From Drosophila persimilis (Eukaryota > Arthropoda > Insecta > Diptera > Drosophilidae), in contig NW_020825374.1 in the NCBI RefSeq assembly GCF_003286085.1, positions 186,001 to 250,000 of the forward strand: DNA of 64,000 nt. Reading direction: 5' to 3'. Positions 31,772 through 45,132 of this stretch are shown here, piece by piece. The notes below the pieces were generated by a model, which searched no databases, was not told where the DNA came from, and worked only from the letters and a program-made list of their open reading frames with translations. The position numbers were made by a program, and so were the translations under genes. Numbering within the stretch: the stretch's first letter is position 1; every line of letters starts with the position of its first letter.

Positions 31772-32093
31772 TTCTCCCGGCCGTTGAAACTGTGTTCAAC
31801 CATCGTTCAAGTCGACGGCAAACCGGCGTGCAAGGGGTATAGGGGGTGATGACATGGCTGGATCGGGATTTGATGGCCTTGGTTTCCATAGTTGATACTT
31901 CTTCCGGAAGATGAAGGCAATGATCAATAGAATTGATATTGCTAGGGCTGCATAAGCAGCGAGTTGATGGTGCTGCACGGTGGTGAGATGGTGTGGCAGC
32001 TCGTGATGATTGATGGCTAATAGTTGCTGGCGTAGATCATCAAGTTCTTGAAGAAAGTCTGATGTCTGGTTCTTCAGTTGCCACAACTGAACA
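31772..32093 (-). pseudogene. Extra env end plus 9-bp LTR tip at the B 5' end
   Basis: After the complete 5' LTR comes the family B envelope 3' end (coding 32084-31796: heptad region, membrane anchor, tail and stop) with its untranslated link, then only the nine LTR-terminal bases AACTGAACA (32085-32093), then the target duplication atatc. The element therefore begins (minus sense) with 9 bp of LTR fused to env. This is also the outer end of the insertion, so the aberrant structure was integrated or formed by deletion within a tandem element. Confidence 0.8.
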
Positions 32094-32098
32094 ATATC

Positions 32099-32586
32099 CA
32101 TTGGACTATGCTTGGGATCATACCCCATCTTAGCCCAATAGCTTTTTTGCATGTGTAGAGTGCAGTCATTGCCTTCTTCACTCTGTCTTTGACATTCAGG
32201 TTCCAGCTAAGCTTCTTGTCAAATACCAACCCTAAGTAACTGGCACTGTCGCTAAAGGAGAGCCTGCATCCTTGTAGTATTGGGGGGTTGAGGGGCGGGA
32301 CCTTGTATTTATTTGTGAATAGTACGAGTTCCGTTTTTGAGGGATTTACTCCCAGACCGCGCGATTCAGTCCAATCCGACAGTTGCGCTAGCTTTGTGGA
32401 CATTAAGTCGCACAGTGTTTGGGGGTATTTCCCCGAGAAGATAATCGCAACGTCGTACGCATAGGCCACGACTTTGCAGCCCCCCCCTTCTAGGTCACAT
32501 AGAATCTTGTTGACTACTATGTTCCACAGAAGAGAAGACAGGACACCACCTTGCGGGGTGCCTCTGTTGACATACCTTGACTGGGC
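32099..32586 (-). pseudogene. LOA LINE RT fragment, tandem copy 1
   Basis: Minus-strand RT: YVNRGTPQGGVLSSLLWN, then the catalytic motif reading AYAYDV (32452-32463) instead of AYADDV, then LGVNPSKTEL and SYLGLVFDKKLSWN. The Asp-to-Tyr change kills the active site. The fragment ends at the duplication junction at 32586, followed by ttga and family A sequence. Confidence 0.85.
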
Positions 32587-32590
32587 TTGA

Positions 32591-35500
32591 CTGGAGGAAG
32601 CATATCTTGCAGTTGAATACAATTTTGCGGACTATGTTACGGGCTCCCAGGATCCAATACTTCTGTCTCAACGTGTGAAACATAAATTCGACTCCAGCGT
32701 GTAACGATGTGACGTGCTGGTGCCTAGCTATTAAAACAGCGACTGGTGATTCCTTTGGAAGAAGTATGGGATGTTTTGCGTCATAGGTTGTCATCGAATT
32801 TCCAATGCATCCTCCCACGCGCAGAATTCCTTGGTCGTCAACAAATGGAGTGTAGTGAATCAACTTGGATTTTTGAGAAAGGGCTTGTCCAGTGCTCAGC
32901 TGTCTGTACTCCACTTGGAAGAACTCCATCTGGACATGTTTGATTACCCTAGAGCGGGCATATTGAAGCTCCCATGACGATAAAAATGATGACAGGCGGT
33001 CCTTGCAACGAAGACGATGTACGAACCGAAAGCAATAGCTAAGTGTCCGCAAGAGATGTGACCAGGAGGAAGCTTTGTTGATCATACAGTTAAGATCATT
33101 TCCTTCATTGGAAATGTGTAGATTAACTTGGGGCTTGACCTTTACTTCCATCCGCTCAGCGTCCTCAGTCGACAGTGCGAACTTGGCCTTAGCAGGTGGC
33201 CAAGTGCGATGTGATTGGGAAAGCCACGGTGGTCCATTCCACCACAGTTGATGTTCTACCAGATCCTTTGGTAGAAGTCCGCGTGATGCACAGTCCGCGG
33301 GATTATCCTCAGTGCGAATGTGTTGCCAGCAGCTACGTGGGCAAGCTTCTAGAATCTCAGCCGTGCGATTACAAACATAAGTGTTCCAAGTCCGTGGGGG
33401 TGATGAGAGCCAATGTAGTACAATTTCGGAGTCTGACCAACACGAAGTACTGGAAATAGGAACAGTTAGAGTTTGCTTAACCAGAGACATCAATTTCGAC
33501 AGAAGATGGGCGGCATTCAACTCGAGCCGTGGGATGGAGATAGGTTTGATGGGTGCCACCCGGGGTTTTGCGGCGATCAGTGTTACAGCGTAGTCATTAT
33601 TGACTCTCACGCGACTGTAGATGACAGCGGCGTATGCATGAGATAAAGCATCGGCGAATCCATGCAGCTCCGTTGCTTGAAGTGGCGAGGATAGGTAGCG
33701 GGGTATGCGACAGCTTTCCAGTAAATGAACTTCAGCTACAAACTGTTGCCACCGTGCGCATAGCTGCGCGGGTAGTGGTTCGTTCCAGTCGACCGAGCTC
33801 AGCCAACTATCTTGAAAGAGAACCTTTAGAAATACAGTTGTGGGGGTAAGCAACCCCAGTGGATCGTAGATCTTGGCAAGCTCGGACAGCAAAATCCGTT
33901 TTGTCAGAACCCCTGTGGCGTCGGGAATGGTCAACTTGAAGGAAAGCTCGTCCACAGCCGGGTCCCAGCGTATTCCAAGAACCTTGACATATTGAGTTGG
34001 GCTATTTCCCTCTAGGGCTTCAAGTGGATACTCACAAATGTCCTGTGGCAGCGATTTGAGTAGTGACCAACAGTTTGAACTCCATTTTCGAAGTTTAAAT
34101 TGAGCTTGGCTCAATAGCAAAATGAATTCATCTTTGAGTGCAATGAGATCGTCGATACTATAGCAACCAGTAGGGATATCATCCACGTACGCGTCTCGTA
34201 CAAGCACAGCAGCAGCCTTCGGATACAAATCGGCATGATCTTGCGCGATCTGCTTGAGAACTCGAACAGCCAAGAACGGCGAAGACGCTAAACCATACGT
34301 CACGGTCAGCAATCGATAACGATCGAGTGTAGCAGTCTCCTCCTTTCGCCAGACAATCCGTTGGTAATGCGTGTGATCTTCTGAAACCAGGATGCCTCTA
34401 AACATTTTCTCAATGTCCGTACAAAACACATAGCGATGCTGACGGAGACGTAGACATACTCCAAGTAAATCCCTTTGAATAGGTGGTCCGATGTGTAGTC
34501 GTGAATTAAGTGAAGATCCATTGCAGTCCTCCCCAGAGCCATCGAATACAACTCGGCATTTCGTGGTGGTGCTATCTGGTTTAAATACTGCGTGGTGTGC
34601 TAAGTAATTGTGATTGGCGGGACCGTTTTCTACGGTAGTAGAAGGAATCACCTCCATGTGTCCTCGTTGTATATAATCCTCCATAAACTCGACATACTGT
34701 TGTTTGAGCGCAGGAAATTTTCGAAATTTCCGCTCGAGAGAAGAAAAGCGGCGTAGTGCTTGTGGCAGTGTGGACCCCATCGGAGGGGCAGATTCCTTGA
34801 ACGGGTATTGGACGATGTACACGCCATCGTTTCTGCGGGCGTGCGTATGAACGAAGTGTTGCTCAGCGGGATCACTAGCATCAATGGTAGCGTCACTTGG
34901 TTGAACTCGTTCCATGTCCATGAACGATCGAACCAAAGTGTCCAGATCCTCGTGCGCGTGATGTGCTAGTGCGTGGTTGTGAGCATCACTACTGAGATGG
35001 TAGCTGCCTGTAATGACCCAACCAAAATTAGTATGAAGTGCAATAGGATATTCAGAACCAAACTCTTTGCGTTGTCCAGTGTAAAGGTTCCAAAGCTGAT
35101 CAGCTCCTAAGATCACGTCGATTTCGCCTGGTTTACCAAATGTAGGGTCCGCTAAGGGTAGATCACGAATCCTTTTCCACATCGGTGTGTTAGACTCGAT
35201 CCTCTGGGCTGGAATCGAGGAGGTTAAAGTTTTCATAATCAGACCTGTTACCACCACTGAGGCCGAGCTTGTGCGGGAGAGCAGCGTGAATGTGGCGCGA
35301 CCTCTAGTAACCCCAGCAGGATTTGCGCCTAGACCAACCACTGGTATACGAGCGTGGGTGCGCGGCAAACCAATTCGTTGAATAAATGATTCGGCGACCA
35401 TCGTTATAGTCGAACCAGTATCCAACAGTATCCTGCAGGTGGTCTCGTTGCCCCAGGAGTCGACTATAGTGGCCAAAATCGTTGGCAATATGGCCTGACT

Positions 35501-36874
35501 CTTGGCCAAGAATTTCCTCTCCAATGTATGATGGCTGACCACGGCAGGATCAGCGTCAGCAGGGAACCTGGACGAGCGGACGGGTGAGTCAGCGGAGTTA
35601 TTGACATCAGCGGAAGCCGTGACAGAGCGTATGTCCTCTGGATGAACAAGAGAGTGGTGCCTCAGCTTACACAGACGGCACGTGTTTGTGGAATTACACT
35701 CCTTGACTTGATGAGATCGGCTTAGACAATTGAAGCACAAATTACCATCCCTTGCGAACTTGCGGCGGTCCACAACATCCAGAGCCTTGAATTGAGTGCA
35801 CGCATAAAGACTGTGTTGCTCGTGACAATATACACAATCACGAGCAGACGTATTTGGCACGTCCACATGATGAGAAATTGCACGACGTTTATTCAGCACC
35901 GTGTGTGTATCCTGGATTAGCTTTGGATCTTGACAAGACTCAAGTGCATCGCAACGGGCGAAGACAAAGCCGAACAGGTCATTTATGGTCACATTTTCCT
36001 TGCACGATTCACTGGAGGTGGCCCACGCTTCCTTGCATTCCGGGTCTAACTTTGAGAGCAAGATATGGATTAGCCACACATCGCGGCTGTCGCAGCTCAG
36101 CGCATGTAGACCACGTATACTTTCGTCAGCGGTGTCGACTATCTTACGCAACTCGGCGATGTTTGAACCCTTTGCGGTTGGCAACGAAAGAAAGTTTTGA
36201 ATGAACGAACGAGCAATCAGTGACTTCTTGTTATAGCGATTTTCGAGCCTCTCCCATGCGTCCTGGTAATTGGCATCCGATACGGGAATATGTTTTATCA
36301 GAGACAACGCTTCACCATCCAGATAGGATTTCAAATAATGAAACTTTTGGCACTTGGACGGACTACTCTTCTTGTCGACTGAGCCTAAGAACAAGTCACT
36401 AAACTGACACCAATCCTCGTATCTGCCCGAAAACGTCGGAATGCGTATTTTCTCGAACTGCAGCTCTGTGGTTCCCGATGAGTCCCGAATCCTCTCCAGA
36501 AGTTGAGTTTGTCCCTCAAATAAGCGTTCCACAGTGGTCGATAGCAGTAGATTTGAGTTGTCGTGCTCATTCTCGTGACTGCTCCGGTCACGTATGGCTT
36601 CAATGAAGATACTATGCGCACTAAAGAACCTTTTCTCATATTCGGGGATGTCCAAATCCGGATCCACGTATTCATCTTCATCATTATATTGGACCAGCTC
36701 TTCAGACAGCTCCATAAAGCGGTTGAAAGTTGCAACAAGTCGGTCCAACTTGTGCTCTAATGTTTGCACAGAAGTACATGACTGTACAAACTCTTGAGCC
36801 TCCGCAGCCACGCGAGTTAATTGGGATTTGCAGGCCCCACGTTGCTGAATTAGACGATGCACTAGGGCCTTCAT
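32591..36874 (-). pseudogene. Family A Gag-Pol, truncated, unit 2
   Basis: The frame from 36874 is intact through Gag, protease (LLDTGS), RT (YVDDIPTG), RNase H and the integrase zinc-binding region. It then leaves family A at 32591 after FNCKICFLQ and reads a short antisense LOA tail to 32495. It lacks the integrase core and 3' LTR, so it cannot transpose by itself. Differences from unit 1 include SSPSKCQ, AISHH and TGCYSIDD. Confidence 0.9.
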
Positions 36875-36960
36875 GGCAAACAGCGGGTAACGGTATCACT
36901 CAATATGTATATAAATAAACTCAAACGCGGAGATCCGGCTCGAAGGACCAAATTTTGCTA

Positions 36961-37524
36961 TGGTTATGAATTAGTGGACTGTATAATCGTTTATATCTTG
37001 AGCTTATTTATTATTTATTGGTTATTTAATATTGGTGGTTATAGTACAATTATATTACAAGAATAGCGGGGGGTTCGATTCTGCGGCGGTACAAACTATG
37101 CGTGCGGGCGGCTTCGTCTCGAAGTTTCTACTGCGGTACAAAGTAAGCGTGCGGGCGGCTTCGTCTAGAAGTTTCTACTGCGGTACAAAGTAAGCGTGCG
37201 GGCGGCTTCGTCTAGAAGTTTCTACTGCATCAACTCCGCGAAAAGAAGTCGAGCAAAAGGGAATTGAAAGATCACGCGATAAGACTCGACGCGACGGTCT
37301 CAATGCAAACCAACGGAACGCATCGCTGTGTGCGTGTGCAGCTGCGGGTCTGGCCATGCGTGTGAGAACATTACAGCTATGTTCTGGACCCGAGTAAACA
37401 ACAACACAGCTATGCGCGTAAAAATAGTTACGTAGGCGGTGTACTACAATCATGAGCGTGTAAATAGGTCAATCGCAATATACATGAACATTGAACTAAA
37501 AACTACGAGGCTCATTTCTCACCA
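36961..37524 (-). repeat. Family A LTR, unit 2
   Basis: 564 bp copy of 30443-31006, with one basal and two 47-bp units. Confidence 0.9.
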
Positions 37525-37813
37525 GAGGGATTTGTGCTGTTTCCAATCTATGGAACGCACGGAACAACAAAAATTGATTACCTTGGTGGTAATCGAATTC
37601 TATAGCTGTTTCTCTGTTGGCTGATAACCTGAATATGTCAGATTTGCCAAAGTGATACTTATTGGTAGGAGATGCTACCGTAAGTAAATGGCCTGGTGCC
37701 AAATTTTTATTGAAGATGTCCTGTTGACTGCTTCAATCTGATGTCCAGATCGAATCCTTTCACTGTAGCTTGTCTGACAGTTTGAAAGGATGAGCAAGGT
37801 CGGGGTCACCAAA
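37525..37813 (-). other. Family B leader and PBS, unit 2
   Basis: Copy of 31007-31295, beginning gaggg. Confidence 0.85.
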
Positions 37814-38289
37814 TGTTAATGTGTGTGTGTGTGTGTAGGAAACTGGGTTGCATACGGTACATAAACCGTCTACAGTTTGGTCGTCGCAACTAGAACTTGA
37901 ACCAGTTGGACTGCGGAGTGGGTATCCTACGATGCGCAAGGGAGGGTCTGAAGACATGGCGACATCCTCTGATGATTGCGATGGAAGATGAGTGACAGGC
38001 AGTTATGGTACTGTTTCTGATACTGATTTTATTGATTAAACTGATTCTTATTTATAGGTAATAAAAGGTACAAAAGTGCTGATTCTGTAAAATATATGTT
38101 TTGTGTATTATGGATAATTTTAGTGTCTGGTGGGCATTGCGATATTTTTATGGTCACTCACTGCAGTGGCCAGTGTGTTGTTGTGAGGTATTATATTACA
38201 TGTTAAATAGAACACTGTGTCACGGTGCCACTGTGTTATGCCGACGGGTATTATAAACTATTACTTAAGCATATTTCTGCAACTGAACA
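37814..38289 (-). repeat. Family B LTR, unit 2
   Basis: 476-bp copy of 31296-31771; shares attgattaaactg with unit 3 where unit 1 has attgataaaactg. Confidence 0.9.
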
Positions 38290-38610
38290 TTCTCCCGGCC
38301 GTTGAAACTGTGTTCAACCATCGTTCAAGTCGACGGCAAACCGGCGTGCAAGGGGTATAGGGGGTGATGACATGGCTGGATCGGGATTTGATGGCCTTGG
38401 TTTCCATAGTTGATACTTCTTCCGGAAGATGAAGGCAATGATCAATAGAATTGATATTGCTAGGGCTGCATAAGCAGCGAGTTGATGGTGCTGCACGGTG
38501 GTGAGATGGTGTGGCAGCTCGTGATGATTGATGGCTAATAGTTGCTGGCGTAGATCATCAGTTCTTGAAGAAAGTCTGATGTCTGGTTCTTCAGTTGCCA
38601 CAACTGAACA
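38290..38610 (-). pseudogene. Env end plus LTR tip, unit 2
   Basis: Copy of 31772-32093 with a one-base deletion in the heptad region that shifts the env frame. Followed by atatc at 38611-38615. Confidence 0.85.
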
Positions 38611-38615
38611 ATATC

Positions 38616-39103
38616 CATTGGACTATGCTTGGGATCATACCCCATCTTAGCCCAATAGCTTTTTTGCATGTGTAGAGTGCAGTCATTGCCTTCTTCACTC
38701 TGTCTTTGACATTCAGGTTCCAGCTAAGCTTCTTGTCAAATACCAACCCTAAGTAACTGGAACTGTCGCTAAAGGAGAGCCTGCATCCTTGTAGTATTGG
38801 GGGGTTGAGGGGCGGGACCTTGTATTTATTTGTGAATAGTACGAGTTCCGTTTTTGAGGGATTTACTCCCAGACCGCGCGATTCAGTCCAATCCGACAGT
38901 TGCGCTAGCTTTGTGGACATTAAGTCGCACAGTGTTTGGGGGTATTTCCCCGAGAAGATAATCGCAACGTCGTACGCATAGGCCACGACTTTGCAGCCCC
39001 CCCCTTCTAGGTCACATAGAATCTTGTTGACTACTATGTTCCACAGAAGAGAAGACAGGACACCACCTTGCGGGGTGCCTCTGTTGACATACCTTGACTG
39101 GGC
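38616..39103 (-). pseudogene. LOA LINE RT fragment, unit 2
   Basis: Copy of 32099-32586 with the same AYAYDV active-site change (38969-38980) and the same end point followed by ttga (39104-39107). Confidence 0.85.
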
Positions 39104-39107
39104 TTGA

Positions 39108-42100
39108 CTGGAGGAAGCATATCTTGCAGTTGAATACAATTTTGCGGACTATGTTACGGGCTCCCAGGATCCAATACTTCTGTCTCAACGTGTGAAACAT
39201 AAATTCGACTCCAGCGTGTAACGATGTGACGTGCTGGTGCCTAGCTATTAAAACAGCGACTGGTGATTCCTTTGGAAGAAGTATGGGATGTTTTGCGTCA
39301 TAGGTTGTCATCGAATTTCCAATGCATCCTCCCACGCGCAGAATTCCTTGGTCGTCAACAAATGGAGTGTAGTGAATCAACTTGGATTTTTGAGAAAGGG
39401 CTTGTCCAGTGCTCAGCTGTCTGTACTCCACTTGGAAGAACTCCATCTGGACATGTTTGATTACCCTAGAGCGGGCATATTGAAGCTCCCATGACGATAA
39501 AAATGATGACAGGCGGTCCTTGCAACGAAGACGATGTACGAACCGAAAGCAATAGCTAAGTGTCCGCAAGAGATGTGACCAGGAGGAAGCTTTGTTGATC
39601 ATACAGTTAAGATCATTTCCTTCATTGGAAATGTGTAGATTAACTTGGGGCTTGACCTTTACTTCCATCCGCTCAGCGTCCTCAGTCGACAGTGCGAACT
39701 TGGCCTTAGCAGGTGGCCAAGTGCGATGTGATTGGGAAAGCCACGGTGGTCCATTCCACCACAGTTGATGTTCTACCAGATCCTTTGGTAGAAGTCCGCG
39801 TGATGCACAGTCCGCGGGATTATCCTCAGTGCGAATGTGTTGCCAGCAGCTACGTGGGCAAGCTTCTAGAATCTCAGCCGTGCGATTACAAACATAAGTG
39901 TTCCAAGTTCGTGGGGGTGATGAGAGCCAATGTAGTACAATTTCGGAGTCTGACCAACACGAAGTACTGGAAATAGGAATAGTTAGAGTTTGCTTAACCA
40001 GAGACATCAATTTCGACAGAAGATGGGCGGCATTCAACTCGAGCCGTGGGATGGAGATAGGTTTGATGGGTGCCACCCGGGGTTTTGCGGCGATCAGTGT
40101 TACAGCGTAGTCATTATTGACTCTCACGCGACTGTAGATGACAGCGGCGTATGCATGAGATAAAGCATCGGCGAATCCATGCAGCTCCGTTGCTTGAAGT
40201 GGCGAGGATAGGTAGCGGGGTATGCGACAGCTTTCCAGTAAATGAACTTCAGCTACAAACTGTTGCCACCGTGCGCATAGCTGCGCGGGTAGTGGTTCGT
40301 TCCAGTCGACCGAGCTCAGCCAACTATCTTGAAAGAGAACCTTTAGAAATACAGTTGTGGGGGCAAGCAACCCCAGTGGATCGTAGATCTTGGCAAGCTC
40401 GGACAGCAAAATCCGTTTTGTCAGAACCCCTGTGGCGTCGGGAATGGTCAACTTGAAGGAAAGCTCGTCCACAGCCGGGTCCCAGCGTATTCCAAGAACC
40501 TTGACATATTGAGTTGGGCTATTTCCCTCTAGGGCTTCAAGTGGATACTCACAAATGTCCTGTGGCAGCGATTTGAGTAGTGACCAACAGTTTGAACTCC
40601 ATTTTCGAAGTTTAAATTGAGCTTGGCTCAATAGCAAAATGAATTCATCTTTGAGTGCAATGAGATCGCCGATACTATCGCAACCAGTAGGGATATCATC
40701 CACGTACGCGTCTCGTACAAGCACAGCAGCAGCCTTCGGATACAAATCGGCATGATCTTGCGCGATCTGCTTGAGAACTCGAACAGCCAAGAACGGCGAA
40801 GACGCTAAACCATACGTCACGGTCAGCAATCGATAATGATCGAGTGTAGCAGTCTCCTCCTTTCGCCAGACAATCCGTTGGTAATGCGTGTGATCTTCTG
40901 AAACCAGGATGCCTCTAAACATTTTCTCAATGTCCGTACAAAACACATAGCGATGCTGACGGAGACGTAGACATACTCCAAGTAAATCCCTTTGAATAGG
41001 TGGTCCGATGTGTAGTCGTGAATTAAGTGAAGATCCATTGCAGTCCTCCCCAGAGCCATCGAATACAACTCGGCATTTCGTGGTGGTGCTATCTGGTTTA
41101 AATACTGCGTGGTGTGCTAAGTAATTGTGATTGGCGGGACCGTTTTCTACGGTAGTAGAAGGAATCACCTCCATGTGTCCTCGTTGTATATAATCCTCCA
41201 TAAACTCGACATACTGTTGTTTGAGCGCAGGAAATTTTCGAAATTTCCGCTCGAGAGAAGAAAAGCGGCGTAGTGCTTGTGGCAGTGTGGACCCCATCGG
41301 AGGGGCAGATTCCTTGAACGGGTATTGGACGATGTACACGCCATCGTTTCTGCGGGCGTGCGTATGAACGAAGTGTTGCTCAGCGGGATCACTAGCATCA
41401 ATGGTAGCGTCACTTGGTTGAACTCGTTCCATGTCCATGAACGATCGAACCAAAGTGTCCAGATCCTCGTGCGCGTGATGTGCTAGTGCGTGGTTGTGAG
41501 CATCACTACTGAGATGGTAGCTGCCTGTAATGACCCAACCAAAATTAGTATGAAGTGCAATAGGATATTCAGAACCAAACTCTTTGCGTTGTCCAGTGTA
41601 AAGGTTCCAAAGCTGATCAGCTCCTAAGATCACGTCGATTTCGCCTGGTTTACCAAATGTAGGGTCCGCTAAGGGTAGATCACGAATCCTTTTCCACATC
41701 GGTGTGTTAGACTCGATCCTCTGGGCTGGAATCGAGGAGGTTAAAGTTTTCATAATCAGACCTGTTACCACCACTGAGGCCGAGCTTGTGCGGGAGAGCA
41801 GCGTGAATGTGGCGCGACCTCTAGTAACCCCAGCAGGATTTGCGCCTAGACCAACCACTGGTATACGAGCGTGGGTGCGCGGCAAACCAATTCGTTGAAT
41901 AAATGATTCGGCGACCATCGTTATAGTCGAACCAGTATCCAACAGTATCCTGCAGGTGGTCTCGTTGCCCCAGGAGTCGACTATAGTGGCCAAAATCGTT
42001 GGCAATATGGCCTGACTCTTGGCCAAGAATTTCCTCTCCAATGTATGATGGCTGACCACGGCAGGATCAGCGTCAGCAGGGAACCTGGACGAGCGGACGG

Positions 42101-43391
42101 GTGAGTCAGCGGAGTTATTGACATCAGCGGAAGCCGTGACAGAGCGTATGTCCTCTGGATGAACAAGAGAGTGGTGCCTCAGCTTACACAGACGGCACGT
42201 GTTTGTGGAATTACACTCCTTGACTTGATGAGATCGGCTTAGACAATTGAAGCACAAATTACCATCCCTTGCGAACTTGCGGCGGTCCACAACATCCAGA
42301 GCCTTGAATTGAGTGCACGCATAAAGACTGTGTTGCTCGTGACAATATACACAATCACGAGCAGACGTATTTGGCACATCCACATGATGATAAATTGCAC
42401 GACGTTTATTCAGCACCGCGTGTGTATCCTGGATTAGCTTTGGATCTTGACAAGACTCAAGTGCATCGCAACGGGCGAAGACAAAGCCGAACAGGTCATT
42501 TATGGTCACATTTTCCTTGCACGATTCACTGGAGGTGGCCCACGCTTCCTTGCATTCCGGGTCTAACTTTGAGAGCAAGATATGGATTAGCCACACATCG
42601 CGGCTGTCGCAGCTCAGCGCATGTAGACCACGTATACTTTCGTCAGCGGTGTCGACTATCTTACGCAACTCGGCGATGTTTGAACCCTTTGCGGTTGGCA
42701 ACGAAAGAAAGTTTTGAATGAACGAACGAGCAATCAGTGACTTCTTGTTATAGCGATTTTCGAGCCTCTCCCATGCGTCCTGGTAATTGGCATCCGATAC
42801 GGGAATATGTTTTATCAGAGACAACGCTTCACCATCCAGATAGGATTTCAAATAATGAAACTTTTGGCACTTGGACAGACTACTCTTCTTGTCGACTGAG
42901 CCTAAGAACAAGTCACTAAACTGACACCAATCCTCGTATCTGCCCGAAAACGTCGGAATGCGTATTTTCTCGAACTGCAGCTCTGTGGTTCCCGATGAGT
43001 CCCGAATCCTCTCCAGAAGTTGAGTTTGTCCCTCAAATAAGCGTTCCACAGTGGTCGATAGCAGTAGATTTGAGTTGTCGTGTTCATTCTCGTGACTGCT
43101 CCGGTCACGTATGGCTTCAATGAAGATACTATGCGCACTAAAGAACCTTTTCTCATATTCGGGGATGTCCAAATCCGGATCCACGTATTCATCTTCATCA
43201 TTATATTGGACCAGCTCTTCAGACAGCTCCATAAAGCGGTTGAAAGTTGCAACAAGTCGGTCCAACTTGTGCTCTAATGTTTGCACAGAAGTACATGACT
43301 GTACAAACTCTTGAGCCTCCGCAGCCACGCGAGTTAATTGGGATTTGCAGGCCCCACGTTGCTGAATTAGACGATGCACTAGGGCCTTCAT
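39108..43391 (-). pseudogene. Family A Gag-Pol, truncated, unit 3
   Basis: As in unit 2: uninterrupted from MKALVHRLIQ to the integrase zinc region, then antisense LOA codons to 39012. It shares THAVLNKRRAIYHH with A2 (unit 1) rather than unit 2, and has its own DSIGDLI. Confidence 0.9.
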
Positions 43392-43477
43392 GGCAAACAG
43401 CGGGTAACGGTATCACTCAATATGTATATAAATAAACTCAAACGCGGAGATCCGGCTCGAAGGACCAAATTTTGCTA

Positions 43478-44041
43478 TGGTTATGAATTAGTGGACTGTA
43501 TAATCGTTTATATCTTGAGCTTATTTATTATTTATTGGTTATTTAATATTGGTGGTTATAGTACAATTATATTACAAGAATAGCGGGGGGTTCGATTCTG
43601 CGGCGGTACAAACTATGCGTGCGGGCGGCTTCGTCTCGAAGTTTCTACTGCGGTACAAAGTAAGCGTGCGGGCGGCTTCGTCTAGAAGTTTCTACTGCGG
43701 TACAAAGTAAGCGTGCGGGCGGCTTCGTCTAGAAGTTTCTACTGCATCAACTCCGCGAAAAGAAGTCGAGCAAAAGGGCATTGAAAGATCACGCGATAAG
43801 ACTCGACGCGACGGTCTCAATGCAAACCAACGGAACGCATCGCTGTGTGCGTGTGCAGCTGCGGGTCTGGCCATGCGTGTGAGAACATTACAGCTATGTT
43901 CTGGACCCGAGTAAACAACAACACAGCTATGCGCGTAAAAATAGTTACGTAGGCGGTGTACTACAATCATGAGCGTGTAAATAGGTCAATCGCAATATAC
44001 ATGAACATTGAACTAAAAACTACGAGGCTCATTTCTCACCA
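43478..44041 (-). repeat. Family A LTR, unit 3
   Basis: 564-bp copy with two identical 47-bp units and the basal unit. Confidence 0.9.
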
Positions 44042-44330
44042 GAGGGATTTGTGCTGTTTCCAATCTATGGAACGCACGGAACAACAAAAATTGATTACCT
44101 TGGTGGTAATCGAATTCTATAGCTGTTTCTCTGTTGGCTGATAACCTGAATATGTCAGATTTGCCAAAGTGATACTTATTGGTAGGAGATGCTACCGTAA
44201 GTAAATGGCCTGGTGCCAAATTTTTATTGAAGATGTCCTGTTGACTGCTTCAATCTGATGTCCAGATCGAATCCTTTCACTGTAGCTTGTCTGACAGTTT
44301 GAAAGGATGAGCAAGGTCGGGGTCACCAAA
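44042..44330 (-). other. Family B leader and PBS, unit 3
   Basis: Copy of 31007-31295, beginning gaggg and ending at the LTR boundary. Confidence 0.85.
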
Positions 44331-44810
44331 TGTTAATGTGTGTGTGTGTGTGTGTGTAGGAAGCTGGGTTGCATACGGTACATAAACCGTCTACAGTTTG
44401 GTCGTCGCAACTAGAACTTGAACCAGTTGGACTGCGGAGTGGGTATCCTACGATGCGCAAGGGAGGGTCTGAAGACATGGCGACATCCTCTGATGATTGC
44501 GATGGAAGATGAGTGACAGGCAGTTATGGTACTGTTTCTGATACTGATTTTATTGATTAAACTGATTCTTATTTATAGGTAATAAAAGGTACAAAAGTGC
44601 TGATTCTGTAAAATATATGTTTTGTGTATTATGGATAATTTTAGTGTCTGGTGGGCATTGCGATATTTTTATGGTCACTCACTGCAGTGGCCAGTGTGTT
44701 GTTGTGAGGTATTATATTACATGTTAAATAGAACACTGTGTCACGGTGCCACTGTGTTATGCCGACGGGTATTATAAACTATTACTTAAGCATATTTCTG
44801 CAACTGAACA
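44331..44810 (-). repeat. Family B LTR, unit 3
   Basis: 480 bp; longer TG run than units 1 and 2, otherwise matching. Confidence 0.9.
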
Positions 44811-45132
44811 TTCTCCCGGCCGTTGAAACTGTGTTCAACCATCGTTCAAGTCGACGGCAAACCGGCGTGCAAGGGGTATAGGGGGTGATGACATGGCTGG
44901 ATCGGGATTTGATGGCCTTGGTTTCCATAGTTGATACTTCTTCCGGAAGATGAAGGCAATGATCAATAGAATTGATATTGCTAGGGCTGCATAAGCAGCG
45001 AGTTGATGGTGCTGCACGGTGGTGAGATGGTGTGGCAGCTCGTGATGATTGATGGCTAATAGTTGCTGGCGTAGATCATCAAGTTCTTGAAGAAAGTCTG
45101 ATGTCTGGTTCTTCAGTTGCCACAACTGAACA
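44811..45132 (-). pseudogene. Env end plus LTR tip, unit 3
   Basis: Copy of 31772-32093 with the env end frame intact (45123-44835). It is the true outer 5' end of family B, bordered by the right-hand atatc. Confidence 0.85.

Larger units (their letters stand above)
26073..32590. repeat. Tandem duplication unit 1 (6518 bp)
   Basis: Runs from ctggaggaagc in family A pol to the LOA breakpoint plus ttga. It contains A gag-pol (part), A 5' LTR, B leader, B LTR, env end and LOA fragment. Units 2 and 3 repeat this order with few differences. Confidence 0.9.
32591..39107. repeat. Tandem duplication unit 2 (6517 bp)
   Basis: Same order as unit 1. It begins mid-pol at the junction after LOA...gggc-ttga and ends at the same junction. 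One base shorter in env (agttcttg instead of aagttcttg). Confidence 0.9.
12225..45132 (-). mobile_element. Family B: roo-like BEL/Pao element with env, expanded
   Basis: An LTR element inserted in the LOA LINE, reading right to left. Order on the minus strand: 5' LTR, tRNA-Trp-type PBS, gag, protease, RT, RNase H, integrase, envelope, 3' LTR (12225-12709). Two family A elements sit inside it, and the 5' end is expanded by a three-copy 6.5-kb tandem duplication. The gene set, one Pol-Env reading frame and the TGTTCA LTR start recall roo, but identity is not claimed. Its pol and env are broken in many places. Confidence 0.8.

Noticed and set aside
32495..36874. The 1459-codon frame as a complete Gag-Pol gene
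   Set aside because: Its last about 34 codons are antisense LOA sequence beyond the duplication junction; the integrase core is missing.
32591..39107. Tandem units dismissed as a simple assembly artefact
   Set aside because: The three units differ by several substitutions, a one-base deletion in env and TG-run lengths, and have proper left and right contexts. An artefact is not excluded but is less likely.
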